Shown piece after piece: positions 8,034 to 16,762 of a stretch of DNA of 64,000 nt. The notes beneath the pieces were generated by a model that saw only the letters and a list, made by a program, of their open reading frames with translations, did not search any database and was not told the DNA's origin. Source of the stretch: Lachnospiraceae bacterium (lineage in GTDB: Bacteria > Bacillota > Clostridia > Lachnospirales > Lachnospiraceae). The translations under genes were made by a program, and so were the position numbers. The DNA is taken from NCBI GenBank assembly GCA_017430085.1, contig JAFRNR010000052.1, positions 27,561 through 91,560 on the forward strand. Direction: 5' to 3'. The first letter of the stretch is position 1. Every line of letters begins with the position of its first letter.

Positions 8034-8810
8034 TCAGATCTCTACTTCATCCCCCGCGGCCAGGTATTCCAGGCGGGACATGCGGGGCTTGAGGAATTCG
8101 TACTGCTCCACGCCGGTGCAGTGGCAGGTGAGGAAGCGGATGCCGGTGCGGTCCAGGCGGGCGGCGTAGGAGGCGAGGGTGTCGTCCAGGGGGAGGCGGA
8201 AGAAGTGGAAGCCGCCGATCAGGACGTCGGGCCGAAACCAGGCGGCGATGTTCAGGATGCCGCGGTGCGAGCAGCCGCTGAAGAGCACGCGCCTGCCGTC
8301 CTCCTCCACCAGCATGTACTGCTCGTGGCGGAAGTCCTCCGGCAGGAGGTGCTCCGGCGACCCCTGCTGCAGGCCGTCCGTCTGCAGCGGGAAGAGCCAC
8401 GGCCGGTCCGCGCGCGAATACAGTGTGACGCCCGGCGCGGGCGAGGTCCCTTCCTCCGCAAAGCTGATGCGCGGGTCGTCCAACAGCGCGGGATCCAGGC
8501 TGATATCCTTGCCCGCCGCGTTGAAGTGCGGCTTGAACGCGTGCGGGTTCAGCCAGACCGGCGCCGTCCGGTTCTCCTGTAAAAACCGCCGGATCCCGCC
8601 GCCGTGGTCGTAATGCCCGTGCGAGATCACCGCAAAGTCTACCGCGGCCAGGTCCACGCCCAGCGTCTTCGCGTTTTCCGCAAATAAATCGCCCTGCCCG
8701 GTATCGAACAGGATCTTTTTCCCGCAGGCCTCGATATAAAGCGAGAGGCCGTGCTCCGCCCCCAGCCGGGGATCGTTCGTCGTATTTTCCGATAAAACAA
8801 TGACTTTCAT
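8034..8810 (-). CDS. MBL-fold metallo-hydrolase
   Basis: Metallo-beta-lactamase-fold protein of 258 residues. It starts with MKVIVLSENTT and carries the metal motif SHGHYDHGGG near residue 63, an earlier FDTGQG turn and a later SGCSHRGILN loop. The arrangement matches the dihydropterin-type subgroup of cytoplasmic MBL hydrolases in Firmicutes and archaea, but the substrate is unknown. No signal peptide. The start faces the acyl-reductase operon across 74 bases, so the two may share a control region. The stop codon follows directly on a family B palindrome. Confidence 0.88.
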   Translation of the reverse strand: MKVIVLSENTTNDPRLGAEHGLSLYIEACGKKILFDTGQGDLFAENAKTLGVDLAAVDFAVISHGHYDHGGGIRRFLQENRTAPVWLNPHAFKPHFNAAGKDISLDPALLDDPRISFAEEGTSPAPGVTLYSRADRPWLFPLQTDGLQQGSPEHLLPEDFRHEQYMLVEEDGRRVLFSGCSHRGILNIAAWFRPDVLIGGFHFFRLPLDDTLASYAARLDRTGIRFLTCHCTGVEQYEFLKPRMSRLEYLAAGDEVEI

Positions 8811-8841
8811 AGCGCTTTCAGTATAATTCTTCCGCTTCCGC

Positions 8842-8870
8842 TTTTCAATCCCCCCGCGATTTGATATGAT
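8842..8870 (+). promoter_or_regulatory. Probable promoter of the LuxE/LuxC-type operon
   Basis: TTTTCA (8842-8847), a 17-base spacer, then TATGAT (8865-8870). Transcription would begin near 8877, which favours the downstream ATG (8906) of the next gene. Confidence 0.5.
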
Positions 8871-8884
8871 AAAAAAGACTGAGT

Positions 8885-10003
8885 ATGCGCAATGCGGGGG
8901 CCCTCATGAAATACCGCCGAAAACTGTTTGCCGCGAAAACCATGTCCGGCCGGGACTGCCCCGGCCTGCTGGCGGCTGCCGTGAAAGAAAACGTGGCTTA
9001 TCACCGCGCGCACAACCCGGCCTACCGCCGCCTGCTGGACGGCATGGGATTCGACGCCGCGCATTTCGACCGCTTTTCGCAGCTGCCGTTCCTGACCACG
9101 GCTTTCCTGAAAGGGCAGGACCTCAACACGAAGCGCTCTTTCTACATGGCGCAGTCCAGCGGGACGTCCGGGAAAAAGAGCGCCGTTTCCTACGCGCCGG
9201 ATGACCTGCCCGTGCTCCTCAAAACGGCGGTGCACGCGATGGCGCAGCGCGGCCTGTTCAGCCCGAAACCGGTCAACTACGTGATGCTTGGCTACCGCTA
9301 CCACCGAGGCAATCAGGCGCAGACCATGCGCACGGCCTACCTGGGCACGCTGATGGCGCCCGCGCTGCGCAAACGTTTCGCGCTCGAATGGCGGGACGGG
9401 GCGTATCAGCCCCGCCTGGAAGGCCTGCTGGAGGACCTGGTGAAATTCAGCCGCTCGTCCTTCCCCTGCCGCATCCTGGGCTTCCCGTCGTACCTGTTCT
9501 TCCTGCTGGAACGGATGGAAGAGCGGCAGATCCGCCTGACGATGCCGGCCGGCTCGAAGATCCTGCTGGGCGGCGGCTGGAAGCAGTTCGCGCAGGAGGA
9601 AGTGGAGAAGGCGGAGCTGTACCGCCTGGCGCGGGAGCGGCTGGGGATCGCGGAGGAGGATATCGTCGAGATCTTTGCCGCCGTGGAGCATCCGGTGATC
9701 TACTGCGACTGTCCGCGGCATCATTTCCACGTCCCGGCGTACGCGCGGGTCATGATCCGCGACGTGCACAGCCTGAAGCCGCTGCCGATGGGCGAGCCCG
9801 GCCTGATCCATTTCGTCTCGCCGATCCTGAAAGGGAGCCCGGTGGTGAGCATCATGACGGACGATATCGGCGTCCTGCACCCGGGCAGCGCGTGCGGCTG
9901 CGGCGATCCGGCGCCGTTTTTCACGGTGCTCGGCCGCGCCGGGCTATCGGAGATCAAGACCTGCGTGCAGGGGGCGAATGAGTATGCGGAGGGGCAATTA
10001 TGA
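8885..10003 (+). CDS. LuxE-family acyl-protein synthetase-like protein
   Basis: Member of the LuxE acyl-protein synthetase family, related to adenylating enzymes and 372 residues long. LuxE proteins activate a fatty acid with ATP and hand it to the reductase LuxC. Visible family marks are YHRAHNPAYRRL, LPFLTTAFLK, the nucleotide-loop-like SSGTSGKKS near residue 95, and a C-terminal DDIGVLHPGSACGCGDPAP segment with three cysteines. The start is uncertain: ATG 8885 or ATG 8906, neither with a strong ribosome site. The stop overlaps the LuxC-like start (ATGA). No luciferase gene is nearby, so the product is probably an aldehyde or thioester used elsewhere. Confidence 0.85.
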   Translation: MRNAGALMKYRRKLFAAKTMSGRDCPGLLAAAVKENVAYHRAHNPAYRRLLDGMGFDAAHFDRFSQLPFLTTAFLKGQDLNTKRSFYMAQSSGTSGKKSAVSYAPDDLPVLLKTAVHAMAQRGLFSPKPVNYVMLGYRYHRGNQAQTMRTAYLGTLMAPALRKRFALEWRDGAYQPRLEGLLEDLVKFSRSSFPCRILGFPSYLFFLLERMEERQIRLTMPAGSKILLGGGWKQFAQEEVEKAELYRLARERLGIAEEDIVEIFAAVEHPVIYCDCPRHHFHVPAYARVMIRDVHSLKPLPMGEPGLIHFVSPILKGSPVVSIMTDDIGVLHPGSACGCGDPAPFFTVLGRAGLSEIKTCVQGANEYAEGQL

Positions 10004-11235
10004 TCCTCTTTGACGGCAAAACCTATCCTTCTTCGGAGCAGGACCGGCTGATCGGGGAACTGGCGCCGCGCCTGACCGCTGCGCGGGAGACGCCGCCGGA
10101 CCCGGAGCCGCTGATCCGCGCTCTGGACACGCTGGCCGGCCGGATCGCCGCCGGGGAATACGACGCGCTGATCGATGCCCTGGACCTGCCGGACCGGGAC
10201 CGCATGGTCCGCGAAGCCGTATGGATGCTGCAGGAAGAGCAGCTGCGGCGTAAAATGGCGGTGGAACTGCCGCCCCTGCCCGAAACCCCGGGCCTTGCGA
10301 AAAGGCGCCTGCCTCTGGGCGTCCTGTTCCACATCGCCGCCGGCAATCTGGACGTCCTGCCGGCCTACAGCGTCATCGAAGGCCTGCTGGCGGGGAATAT
10401 CAATATCCTCAAACTCCCGGGCGGGGACAACGGCCTGACCGTGCGCGTGCTGGAGGAACTCATCGCGCTCTGCCCGCAGATCCGGGACTATCTCTACGTA
10501 TTTGACACCTCCAGCCGCGACCTGGAGGCGATGAAAGCGCTCGCCGCGCTCGCCGGCGGCATCGTGGTCTGGGGCGGCGAAGAAGCGGTCCGCGCGGTGC
10601 GCGCCCTGGCGCCGGCCAACGCCCGGATCATCGAGTGGGGCCACAAACTGAGCTTCGCCTACCTGACGCCTTCGTATACAGATGCGGACCTGACCGCGCT
10701 GGCCGTCCACATCCGCGAGACCCGCCAGACCCTCTGCAGCAGTGCGCAGGTGATCTATCTGGACACGGCGGACATGGCGGAAGTCCTCCGCTTCTGCGAG
10801 CGCTTCCTGCCCGTCCTGGACGGGATCTACGGCGAAAACGACCTGTCGCACAACGGAAAAATGACGCTGCAGAGCTATACGGCCCGCCTGCGGGAAGCCG
10901 CGGGGCAGAGTGACGGCAGCCGCCTTTTCCGCGGCCGGAACGTCCTGCTGACCGCCTCTCCGGACAGTCGCCTGGAGGTCTCCGACATGTTCGGCAGCAT
11001 CCGCGTGAAGCCGCTGCCCCGGGAGCAAATCGTCCCCGTCCTCGCCCCGCACAAAAGCCGCCTGCAGACCGCCGGCCTGGCCGTGCGCGAAGAGGACCTG
11101 GTGCGCCGCCTGGCCCTTGCGGGCGTGACCCGCATCACTTCGCTCGCCAGCATGTCCCGCCCCCTGCCCGGGGAAAACCACGACGGCACGTACGCGCTGG
11201 CCGCGTATACAAGGATCGTGGATGTGGAAGAATAA
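10000..11235 (+). CDS. LuxC-family acyl-CoA reductase
   Basis: Fatty-acyl reductase of the LuxC family, 411 residues, an aldehyde-dehydrogenase-like fold that reduces an acyl group to the aldehyde with NADPH. The catalytic-cysteine region is QTLCSSAQ with Cys246. Upstream lie LGVLFHIAAGNLDVLPAY and NINILKLPGGDNG, which are typical of the cofactor side. The ATGA overlap with the LuxE-like gene implies a two-part complex. The gene ends about 60 bases before an aminopeptidase gene on the same strand. The physiological substrate cannot be read from sequence. Confidence 0.9.
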   Translation: MILFDGKTYPSSEQDRLIGELAPRLTAARETPPDPEPLIRALDTLAGRIAAGEYDALIDALDLPDRDRMVREAVWMLQEEQLRRKMAVELPPLPETPGLAKRRLPLGVLFHIAAGNLDVLPAYSVIEGLLAGNINILKLPGGDNGLTVRVLEELIALCPQIRDYLYVFDTSSRDLEAMKALAALAGGIVVWGGEEAVRAVRALAPANARIIEWGHKLSFAYLTPSYTDADLTALAVHIRETRQTLCSSAQVIYLDTADMAEVLRFCERFLPVLDGIYGENDLSHNGKMTLQSYTARLREAAGQSDGSRLFRGRNVLLTASPDSRLEVSDMFGSIRVKPLPREQIVPVLAPHKSRLQTAGLAVREEDLVRRLALAGVTRITSLASMSRPLPGENHDGTYALAAYTRIVDVEE

Positions 11236-11298
11236 GAGATAACGGCCGCGCTGCGGCTTGACTGATAAAACCGGCAAAACCCGAAAGGAGACTAAACC

Positions 11299-12534
11299 AT
11301 GCTGCCTCATGTATATTATGAAAAACTCGCGAAACTCGCTATCCGCAAAGGCGTGAACGTCCAGAAAGACCAGCCTGTCGTCATCAGCGCCTGCGTGCGC
11401 GACGCCGCCTTCGTGCGCCTGCTGGTTCAGGAAGCCTACGAAGCCGGCGCCCGCTACGTGGAAGTGAACTGGAGCGACGTCGAGCTGACCCGCATGGACT
11501 ACACCTACCAGTCTCTGGAGACGCTCCAGGACGTCCCGCAGTGGCTCTACGACCGGCGGAAGACCGACAACGAGGCCGGCGCCTGCTACCTGACCGTCCG
11601 CTCCGACGCCCCCGGCGCCCTGGACGGCCTGGACCCGGAGAAGATCCACGCCGCGAACGTCGCGGTCTCCAAAAAGATGCGCCCGCTGCGGAATTATACG
11701 ATGAACAACGAAGGCCAGTGGTGCATTTTCGGCCTGCCCTCCGTCGAGTGGGCCGTGAAGATCTTCCCGGACCTGCCCGCACACGAGGCCTTCGATAAAC
11801 TGGAGGAGGCCATCTTTGCCGTCTCCCGCGTCACCGCGGACGGCGACCCCATCGCCGCCTGGAACGAGCACGACAGCAATTTGACGGGCTACGGCAAAAA
11901 ACTCACGGACCGCCAGTTCACCGCCCTGCATTTCACCAGCGGCCTGGGCACCGACATCACGGTCGGCCTGGTGAAGGACCACATCTGGGTGGGCGGCGGC
12001 TGCTTCACGCCGCAGGGCGTCTACTTCGACCCCAACATCCCTACGGAAGAGTGCTTCTGCATGCCCGAAAAGACCGGGACCAACGGCATTGTATACGCGT
12101 CCAAGCCGCTGAGCTACCAGGGCCGCGTCATCGAAAACTTCTGGCTGCGCTTCGAAAACGGCAAAGTCGTGGACTTCGGCGCGGAGAAAGAGGCCGACAC
12201 GCTGCGTAAACTCGTGGAATTCGACGAGGGCTCCTGCTACCTGGGCGAAGTGGCGCTCGTGCCCTACGACTCGCCCGTGTCCCGCTCCGGCATCCTGTTC
12301 TTCAACACGCTGTACGATGAGAACGCCGCCTGCCACCTGGCCCTCGGCGCCTGTTACCCGGAGAATCTGCAGGGCGGCACGGAGATGAACGAGGAAGAGC
12401 TGGCCGCCCACGGCGCCAACAACTCCATGACCCACTGCGATTTCATGTTCGGCACCTCCGACATGGACATCGACGGCATCCTGCCGGACGGCACGCGCGT
12501 GCCGGTGTTCCGGAAGGGCAATTACGTGATCTGA
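11299..12534 (+). CDS. M29-family metallo-aminopeptidase
   Basis: Aminopeptidase of MEROPS family M29 (AmpS/PepS type), 411 residues, the normal family length. It removes N-terminal residues from peptides in the cytoplasm using two metal ions. Family features are the N-terminal YYEKLAKLAIRKGVNVQKDQPVVI, FTSGLGTDITVGL in the middle, and the metal region NIPTEECFCMPEK ... GSCYLGEVALV ... FFNTLYDENAACHLALG. AAAGGAG lies about eight bases before the ATG. It is read with the preceding acyl-reductase genes, which suggests a long transcript but not a shared pathway. Confidence 0.95.
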   Translation: MLPHVYYEKLAKLAIRKGVNVQKDQPVVISACVRDAAFVRLLVQEAYEAGARYVEVNWSDVELTRMDYTYQSLETLQDVPQWLYDRRKTDNEAGACYLTVRSDAPGALDGLDPEKIHAANVAVSKKMRPLRNYTMNNEGQWCIFGLPSVEWAVKIFPDLPAHEAFDKLEEAIFAVSRVTADGDPIAAWNEHDSNLTGYGKKLTDRQFTALHFTSGLGTDITVGLVKDHIWVGGGCFTPQGVYFDPNIPTEECFCMPEKTGTNGIVYASKPLSYQGRVIENFWLRFENGKVVDFGAEKEADTLRKLVEFDEGSCYLGEVALVPYDSPVSRSGILFFNTLYDENAACHLALGACYPENLQGGTEMNEEELAAHGANNSMTHCDFMFGTSDMDIDGILPDGTRVPVFRKGNYVI

Positions 12535-12537
12535 CCC

Positions 12538-12561
12538 GTAGGGGCGGCCATTGGCCGCCCG
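12538..12561. repeat. Family A variant palindrome
   Basis: GTAGGGGCGGCCATTGGCC plus GCCCG: the GTAGGGGC head with a different stem. It fills the whole gap between the aminopeptidase and the next gene. Confidence 0.65.
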
Positions 12562-12567
12562 CATGAA

Positions 12568-13734
12568 ATGAATCCTATGAAAACGACGGATAAAAACATC
12601 TCACGACGCGACCGCATCCGCGGCTGCCTGATCGGCGGCGCCGCCGGCGACGCGCTGGGCTATGCAATCGAATTCTGCGGCGAGGAAGAGATATTCTCCC
12701 GCTTCGGCCGCCCCGGCATCACGGAATATGAACGGGACGCCCATACCGGCCCCGCCCTGATCTCCGACGATACCCAGATGACCCTGTTTACCGCCGAAGG
12801 CCTGCTGGCGGCCGGCGTCGGAGAAAAGTACCCGGAGGACCGGACCCGGATGCGCCATACCGTGGCCCGCGCCTACCAGGACTGGCTGCGCACGCAGGAG
12901 ATGAGCTGGGAAGAGGCCCGGAAAGTACTCGCGGCAGAGACCGGACGGGAGGAATGCGACGGCCAGTCCGGCCAACCCGGACAAGATGAGGCCGGACCCC
13001 CCCTCCGCCTGGCCCTGATCCCGGACCTGTACAGCCCGCGCGCGCCGGGCAACACCTGTTTGAGCGCCCTGCGCGGGCAGAGACGGATGCACCATCTCCC
13101 GGAGGACTTCATCCGGGAACCGCAGAATCACAGCAAAGGCTGCGGCGGCATCATGCGCGTCGCGCCGCTCGGGCTGTGCTGCCCCGCGGAAGCGGCTGAA
13201 AATGTGGCGTGGGAAGGCGCGCAGATCGCCGCCATCACCCATGGCGGCCTGCTTGGCTACATGTCCGCGGCCGTGGCGGCGCAGATCATCCACCGCCTGG
13301 TCTTCGGCCCGGACGGCCTGTCCCTGAAGGAGATCGTCCGGGAGGCGCGGGAGACCGCCGCCGGACTGTTCCGGGGGTATCAGGACTTGGAGGTCCTGCT
13401 CCGCATCATCGACCTGGCCCTCGAACTGTCCGGAAATACCGCTCCGGACCTGGAAAACATCCACCGCCTGGGCGAAGGCTGGGTCGCGGAAGAAACGCTG
13501 GGGATCGCGCTGTACTGCGCACTGCGGCACACCGATGACTTCTCCGCCGCCCTGACCGCGGCCGTCAACCACCGCGGCGACAGCGACTCCACCGGTGCCG
13601 TCACCGGCAATATCCTCGGCGCCCTGCACGGCTATGACGCCCTGGACGACAAATGGAAGACCGGACTGGAACTGCACGGCGTGATCCTCCGCCTGGCGGA
13701 CGCGCTGGCCGGCCCGGCCGAATCACAGAGGTAA
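12568..13734 (+). CDS. ADP-ribosylglycohydrolase family protein
   Basis: ADP-ribosylglycohydrolase (DraG/ARH-like) fold, 388 residues from ATG 12568; ATG 12577 is an alternative and neither has a clear ribosome site. Such enzymes use two Mg ions to remove ADP-ribose from proteins or small molecules. Visible marks are RGCLIGGAAGDALGYA near residue 18, the metal pair SDDTQM (Asp67-Asp68), NHSKGCGGIMRVAPLG near 190 and the C-terminal metal motif NHRGDSDSTGAVTG near 330. The gene is five bases from luxS, so they are co-transcribed. The target is unknown. Confidence 0.93.
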   Translation: MNPMKTTDKNISRRDRIRGCLIGGAAGDALGYAIEFCGEEEIFSRFGRPGITEYERDAHTGPALISDDTQMTLFTAEGLLAAGVGEKYPEDRTRMRHTVARAYQDWLRTQEMSWEEARKVLAAETGREECDGQSGQPGQDEAGPPLRLALIPDLYSPRAPGNTCLSALRGQRRMHHLPEDFIREPQNHSKGCGGIMRVAPLGLCCPAEAAENVAWEGAQIAAITHGGLLGYMSAAVAAQIIHRLVFGPDGLSLKEIVREARETAAGLFRGYQDLEVLLRIIDLALELSGNTAPDLENIHRLGEGWVAEETLGIALYCALRHTDDFSAALTAAVNHRGDSDSTGAVTGNILGALHGYDALDDKWKTGLELHGVILRLADALAGPAESQR

Positions 13735-13738
13735 CATA

Positions 13739-14212
13739 ATGGATAAAATCGCCAGTTTCCAGATCGACCACCTGCGCCTGCTCCCCGGCCTGTACGTGTC
13801 CCGCCGGGACGGCGCCGCCTGCCCCGTCACCACCTTTGACCTGCGCTTCACCGCCCCCAACCGGGAGCCGGTGATGGACATGCCGGCCGTCCACACCATC
13901 GAGCATCTCGGCGCCACCTTCCTGCGCAACCACGCCCGTAAAAACGAAGTGATCTACTTCGGCCCCATGGGCTGCCGCACCGGCTTCTACCTGGTCATGT
14001 TCGGCGAACTGACCGCCGCGGACGTGCTGCCGCTGGTAGAAGAACTCTGCCGCTTCATCCTGAGCTTTGAAGGCGACATCCCCGGCGCGCGGCCGGAGGA
14101 GTGCGGCAACTATTCCGAGCAGAACCTGAACATGGCGCAGTATTACACCCGCCGCTACCTGCAGGAACTGACGGAGCACCGGCGGCTGGAATACCCGGGC
14201 CGGGAGATGTGA
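13739..14212 (+). CDS. luxS: S-ribosylhomocysteine lyase LuxS
   Basis: LuxS cleaves S-ribosylhomocysteine to homocysteine and DPD, the precursor of autoinducer 2, and so recycles the activated methyl cycle. The protein is 157 residues, the normal length. The iron site HTIEH (His52, Glu55, His56) with Cys122 in ECGNYSEQNL is complete, and the catalytic Cys79 in GPMGCRTGFY is present. AGAGGTAA is the ribosome site. It lies between an ADP-ribosylglycohydrolase and an esterase in one run; no Pfs/MTA nucleosidase gene is in view. Any role in quorum signalling here is not shown. Confidence 0.97.
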   Translation: MDKIASFQIDHLRLLPGLYVSRRDGAACPVTTFDLRFTAPNREPVMDMPAVHTIEHLGATFLRNHARKNEVIYFGPMGCRTGFYLVMFGELTAADVLPLVEELCRFILSFEGDIPGARPEECGNYSEQNLNMAQYYTRRYLQELTEHRRLEYPGREM

Positions 14213-14223
14213 AAGGAGCCGTT

Positions 14224-14991
14224 ATGATCATCGTCAGAAAAATACAGATCCCCGGCCTGCCGACGCAGAAACCGCGCCGGCTCTACATCTATCTCCCGAA
14301 AGGATATGAAGAGACCGACGCCCGCTGCCCCGTCCTCTACATGTTCGACGGTCACAACGTTTTCTACGACAGCCACGCGACCTACGGCAAAAGCTGGGGC
14401 ATGAAAGAATACCTGCAGAAGACGAAGACCCCGCTGATCGTGGTCGGCATCGAATGCAACCCGGAGGGCGACAACCGCCTCTGCGAATACACCCCCTGGA
14501 CCTTTTCCGTTGGCCGCTACGGCCCGTTCGAGGGCCGCGGCCCGATTACGATGGAATGGATGACCAAGACCCTGAAACCGCAGATCGACGCGGAATTCCG
14601 CACCCTTCCGGACCGGGAGCACACCCTCATCGCGGGCAGCTCCATGGGCGGCCTGATGACCGTCTACGCGGCCGTCGCCTACAATGACGTTTTCTCGCGC
14701 GCCGCGGCCCTTTCCCCGTGCCTGTTTTTCAACACGCGCCGCATGAACGAACTGATCAAACAGACCCCGCTCGCGCAGCCCACCCGCATCTACCTGGACT
14801 ACGGCAGCGGCGAAACGGACGAGCGCCCGGCCGACTGGGCCCTGATGTTCCGCACCGCCGCCCGCCTCTCGGCCGCCGGCGCCCATGTGGCGGCCCGCGT
14901 CGTGCCCGGCGCGCTGCACAGCGAGGCGTACTGGGAGGAGAGGATCCCGGTGTTCATGGAGTACCTGCTGGGGGAGGAAAGCGCAAAGTAG
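14224..14991 (+). CDS. Esterase-family alpha/beta hydrolase
   Basis: Putative esterase with the esterase-D/Mycolyltransferase-like fold, 255 residues, without a signal peptide. It has MFDGHNVFYD near residue 42, the nucleophile elbow GSSMGGLM (serine near residue 142), an aspartate region LDYGSGETDERP and the catalytic-histidine segment GALHSEAYWEER. ATG 14224 with AAAGGAG upstream is preferred to the longer frame from 14101, which overlaps luxS. It closes the plus-strand operon and is followed by a terminator. The natural ester is unknown. Confidence 0.9.
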   Translation: MIIVRKIQIPGLPTQKPRRLYIYLPKGYEETDARCPVLYMFDGHNVFYDSHATYGKSWGMKEYLQKTKTPLIVVGIECNPEGDNRLCEYTPWTFSVGRYGPFEGRGPITMEWMTKTLKPQIDAEFRTLPDREHTLIAGSSMGGLMTVYAAVAYNDVFSRAAALSPCLFFNTRRMNELIKQTPLAQPTRIYLDYGSGETDERPADWALMFRTAARLSAAGAHVAARVVPGALHSEAYWEERIPVFMEYLLGEESAK

Positions 14992-15019
14992 ATTTTTGAA
15001 AAACCATAAACCCGGCAGT

Positions 15020-15045
15020 AAACCCGCTTAGGCGGGTTTTTCTTC
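15020..15045 (+). terminator. Rho-independent terminator after the esterase gene
   Basis: Stem AAACCCGC / GCGGGTTT with loop TTAG, followed by a TTCTTCT tract. Confidence 0.85.
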
Positions 15046-15053
15046 TAAAAGAC

Positions 15054-15081
15054 TTGATTTGCTCCTATTTTATGCTATAAT
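15054..15081 (+). promoter_or_regulatory. Extended -10 promoter of the Fic gene
   Basis: TTGATT (15054-15059), a 16-base spacer, TATAAT (15076-15081) preceded by TGC, an extended -10. It lies right after the terminator, so the Fic gene has its own transcription start. Confidence 0.75.
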
Positions 15082-15114
15082 TTAGGAGACTCAATGAACG
15101 ATTAGGAGAAAATC

Positions 15115-16212
15115 ATGAGACATTTCGACTATATGAAATATAAAAACTTCCGGTGGGATAACGAAATCCTGAATTATCTGACGCAGATCCATGAATATAA
15201 GGGCAAACAGGAACTCTATCTGCGTCAGAAACCGGTCGAACTGGAAAAACTGGTGGAAGTCGCGAAAGTGCAGTCCGTGGAATCGTCCAACAGGATCGAG
15301 GGGATCGTGACGACCGGTACCCGGATCGGGCAGATCGTAAGGGAAAAGACAATGCCGCGGAACCGGGACGAAAGAGAGATCGCCGGATATCGGGATGTCC
15401 TGAATACGGTCCACGAAAACTATGCCTATATCCCCGTCAGCGGAAATGTCATCCTGCAGCTGCACAGAGACCTGATGCAGTATGCCGGCACCGGTAACGG
15501 AGGAAGATATAAGATTACTCAGAATTACCTGAAAGAAACGAGGCCGGATGGGTCGGAATTCATCCGGTTTACCCCCGTGCCGCCGTTTGAGACGGAGGCC
15601 TGCATCCATGCGATCTGCGAAAACTTCAGGATCATTGCGGAAGACGGTTCAGTCGATCCGCTGCTGGTGATCCCGGTATTTTTGCATGATTTCCTGTGTA
15701 TCCATCCGTTTGATGACGGCAATGGGAGAATGAGCCGGCTGCTGACTTTGCTGCTGCTGTATAAGTCCGGGTACCTGGTCGGAAAATATATCAGCATTGA
15801 AAAGTTTATTGAGAAATCAAAGGATGCTTATTATGACGCGCTGGAAGCGGCTTCTGCGGGCTGGCATGAGGAACACGATGATCCGACGGTCTTCGTCAAA
15901 TACATGCTCGGTGTGATCCTGGCCTGCTACAGAGAATTTGAAAGCCGTATCAATATTATCAGCGGTACCACGGTGGTCACGGAAACGGACAGCGGAAAGA
16001 AGAAAGTCGTTACGATCAGGAGCAAAGCGTACGACGTTGTCAAAGCGTCCGTGGACAGCCGGATCGGAAAGTTTACGAAAAGGGAATTGACGGAGATTTG
16101 TCCGAGCATCAGCGGGAAATCCGTAGAAGCCGCACTGAAAAAACTGCTGGACGAAGGGTATGTGACGAAACACGGAACAGGCAGAAGTACGTTTTATGTG
16201 AAGCGCTATTAG
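15115..16212 (+). CDS. Fic-family protein adenylyltransferase
   Basis: Fic domain protein, 365 residues, that transfers AMP or another phosphate-linked moiety from a nucleotide to a target protein. The core motif HPFDDGNGRMSR starts at His197. The inhibitory motif SNRIEG (Ser58 to Gly63) is present near the N-terminus, so this is a class II, self-inhibited enzyme. The C-terminal 70 residues look like a winged helix. The ribosome site is AGGAG before ATG 15115. The gene is AT-richer than its flanks and has its own promoter, as expected for an acquired gene. No antitoxin gene is adjacent. Confidence 0.94.
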   Translation: MRHFDYMKYKNFRWDNEILNYLTQIHEYKGKQELYLRQKPVELEKLVEVAKVQSVESSNRIEGIVTTGTRIGQIVREKTMPRNRDEREIAGYRDVLNTVHENYAYIPVSGNVILQLHRDLMQYAGTGNGGRYKITQNYLKETRPDGSEFIRFTPVPPFETEACIHAICENFRIIAEDGSVDPLLVIPVFLHDFLCIHPFDDGNGRMSRLLTLLLLYKSGYLVGKYISIEKFIEKSKDAYYDALEAASAGWHEEHDDPTVFVKYMLGVILACYREFESRINIISGTTVVTETDSGKKKVVTIRSKAYDVVKASVDSRIGKFTKRELTEICPSISGKSVEAALKKLLDEGYVTKHGTGRSTFYVKRY

Positions 16213-16249
16213 ATGTTTATCCTAAAATTTGAGTAAAAATAGGTGAAAA

Positions 16250-16762
16250 ATGAACACAGCCTTTATTTCCCGGCAATACAGAGTCAGAACACTGTCGGAG
16301 TCAGATGTTCCGGATATTCTGGCGCTCTGTGAAAAAAACCGCCTGTATTATCAATACTGCCCGCCGTTCGTGTCCGCCCGGAGCATCCGCGGCGACATGA
16401 CCGCGCTGCCGCCCGGAAAAGAGGCGGCCGACAAATACTATGTGGGCTATTACGACGGAGAAAAACTGATCGCCGTGCTGGACCTCATCCTGGCGTACCC
16501 GGACAAAGAGACCGCGTTCATCGGCTTTTTCATGACGGATGTATCGGTCCAGGGTAAGGGGACCGGCAGCGGGATCATCAGCGAACTGTGCGGGTATCTG
16601 GCCGGGACCGGGGTGAAAAAGGTCCGCCTCGGCTGGGTCAGAGGAAACCCGCAGGCGGAGCATTTCTGGCATAAAAACGGGTTTGCGGAAACGGGCAGCG
16701 CGTACGATACGGAGAAGTATACGGTGATCGTGGCCGAACGGGAGGTATGTTATGGAGTTTAA
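16250..16762 (+). CDS. GNAT-family N-acetyltransferase
   Basis: Acetyl-CoA-dependent acetyltransferase, 170 residues. The acetyl-CoA loop is VSVQGKGTGSGI (consensus Q/RxxGxG/A) near residue 103, with a preceding beta-bulge strand AFIGFFMTDV and the C-terminal AEHFWHKNGFAETG signature. The substrate is unknown. The ribosome site is AGGTGA. Its last bases overlap the next gene's start, so it is the first of a coupled chain running to the lipoprotein at 21569. Confidence 0.9.
   Translation: MNTAFISRQYRVRTLSESDVPDILALCEKNRLYYQYCPPFVSARSIRGDMTALPPGKEAADKYYVGYYDGEKLIAVLDLILAYPDKETAFIGFFMTDVSVQGKGTGSGIISELCGYLAGTGVKKVRLGWVRGNPQAEHFWHKNGFAETGSAYDTEKYTVIVAEREVCYGV

Noticed and set aside
9721..12564. 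A 947-residue minus-strand open frame
   Set aside because: Antisense to the LuxE/LuxC-type genes and the aminopeptidase, all with intact family motifs.
8885..14212. A complete bioluminescence or quorum-sensing lux operon
   Set aside because: LuxE- and LuxC-type genes and luxS share only the name; there is no luciferase, luxI or luxR gene.
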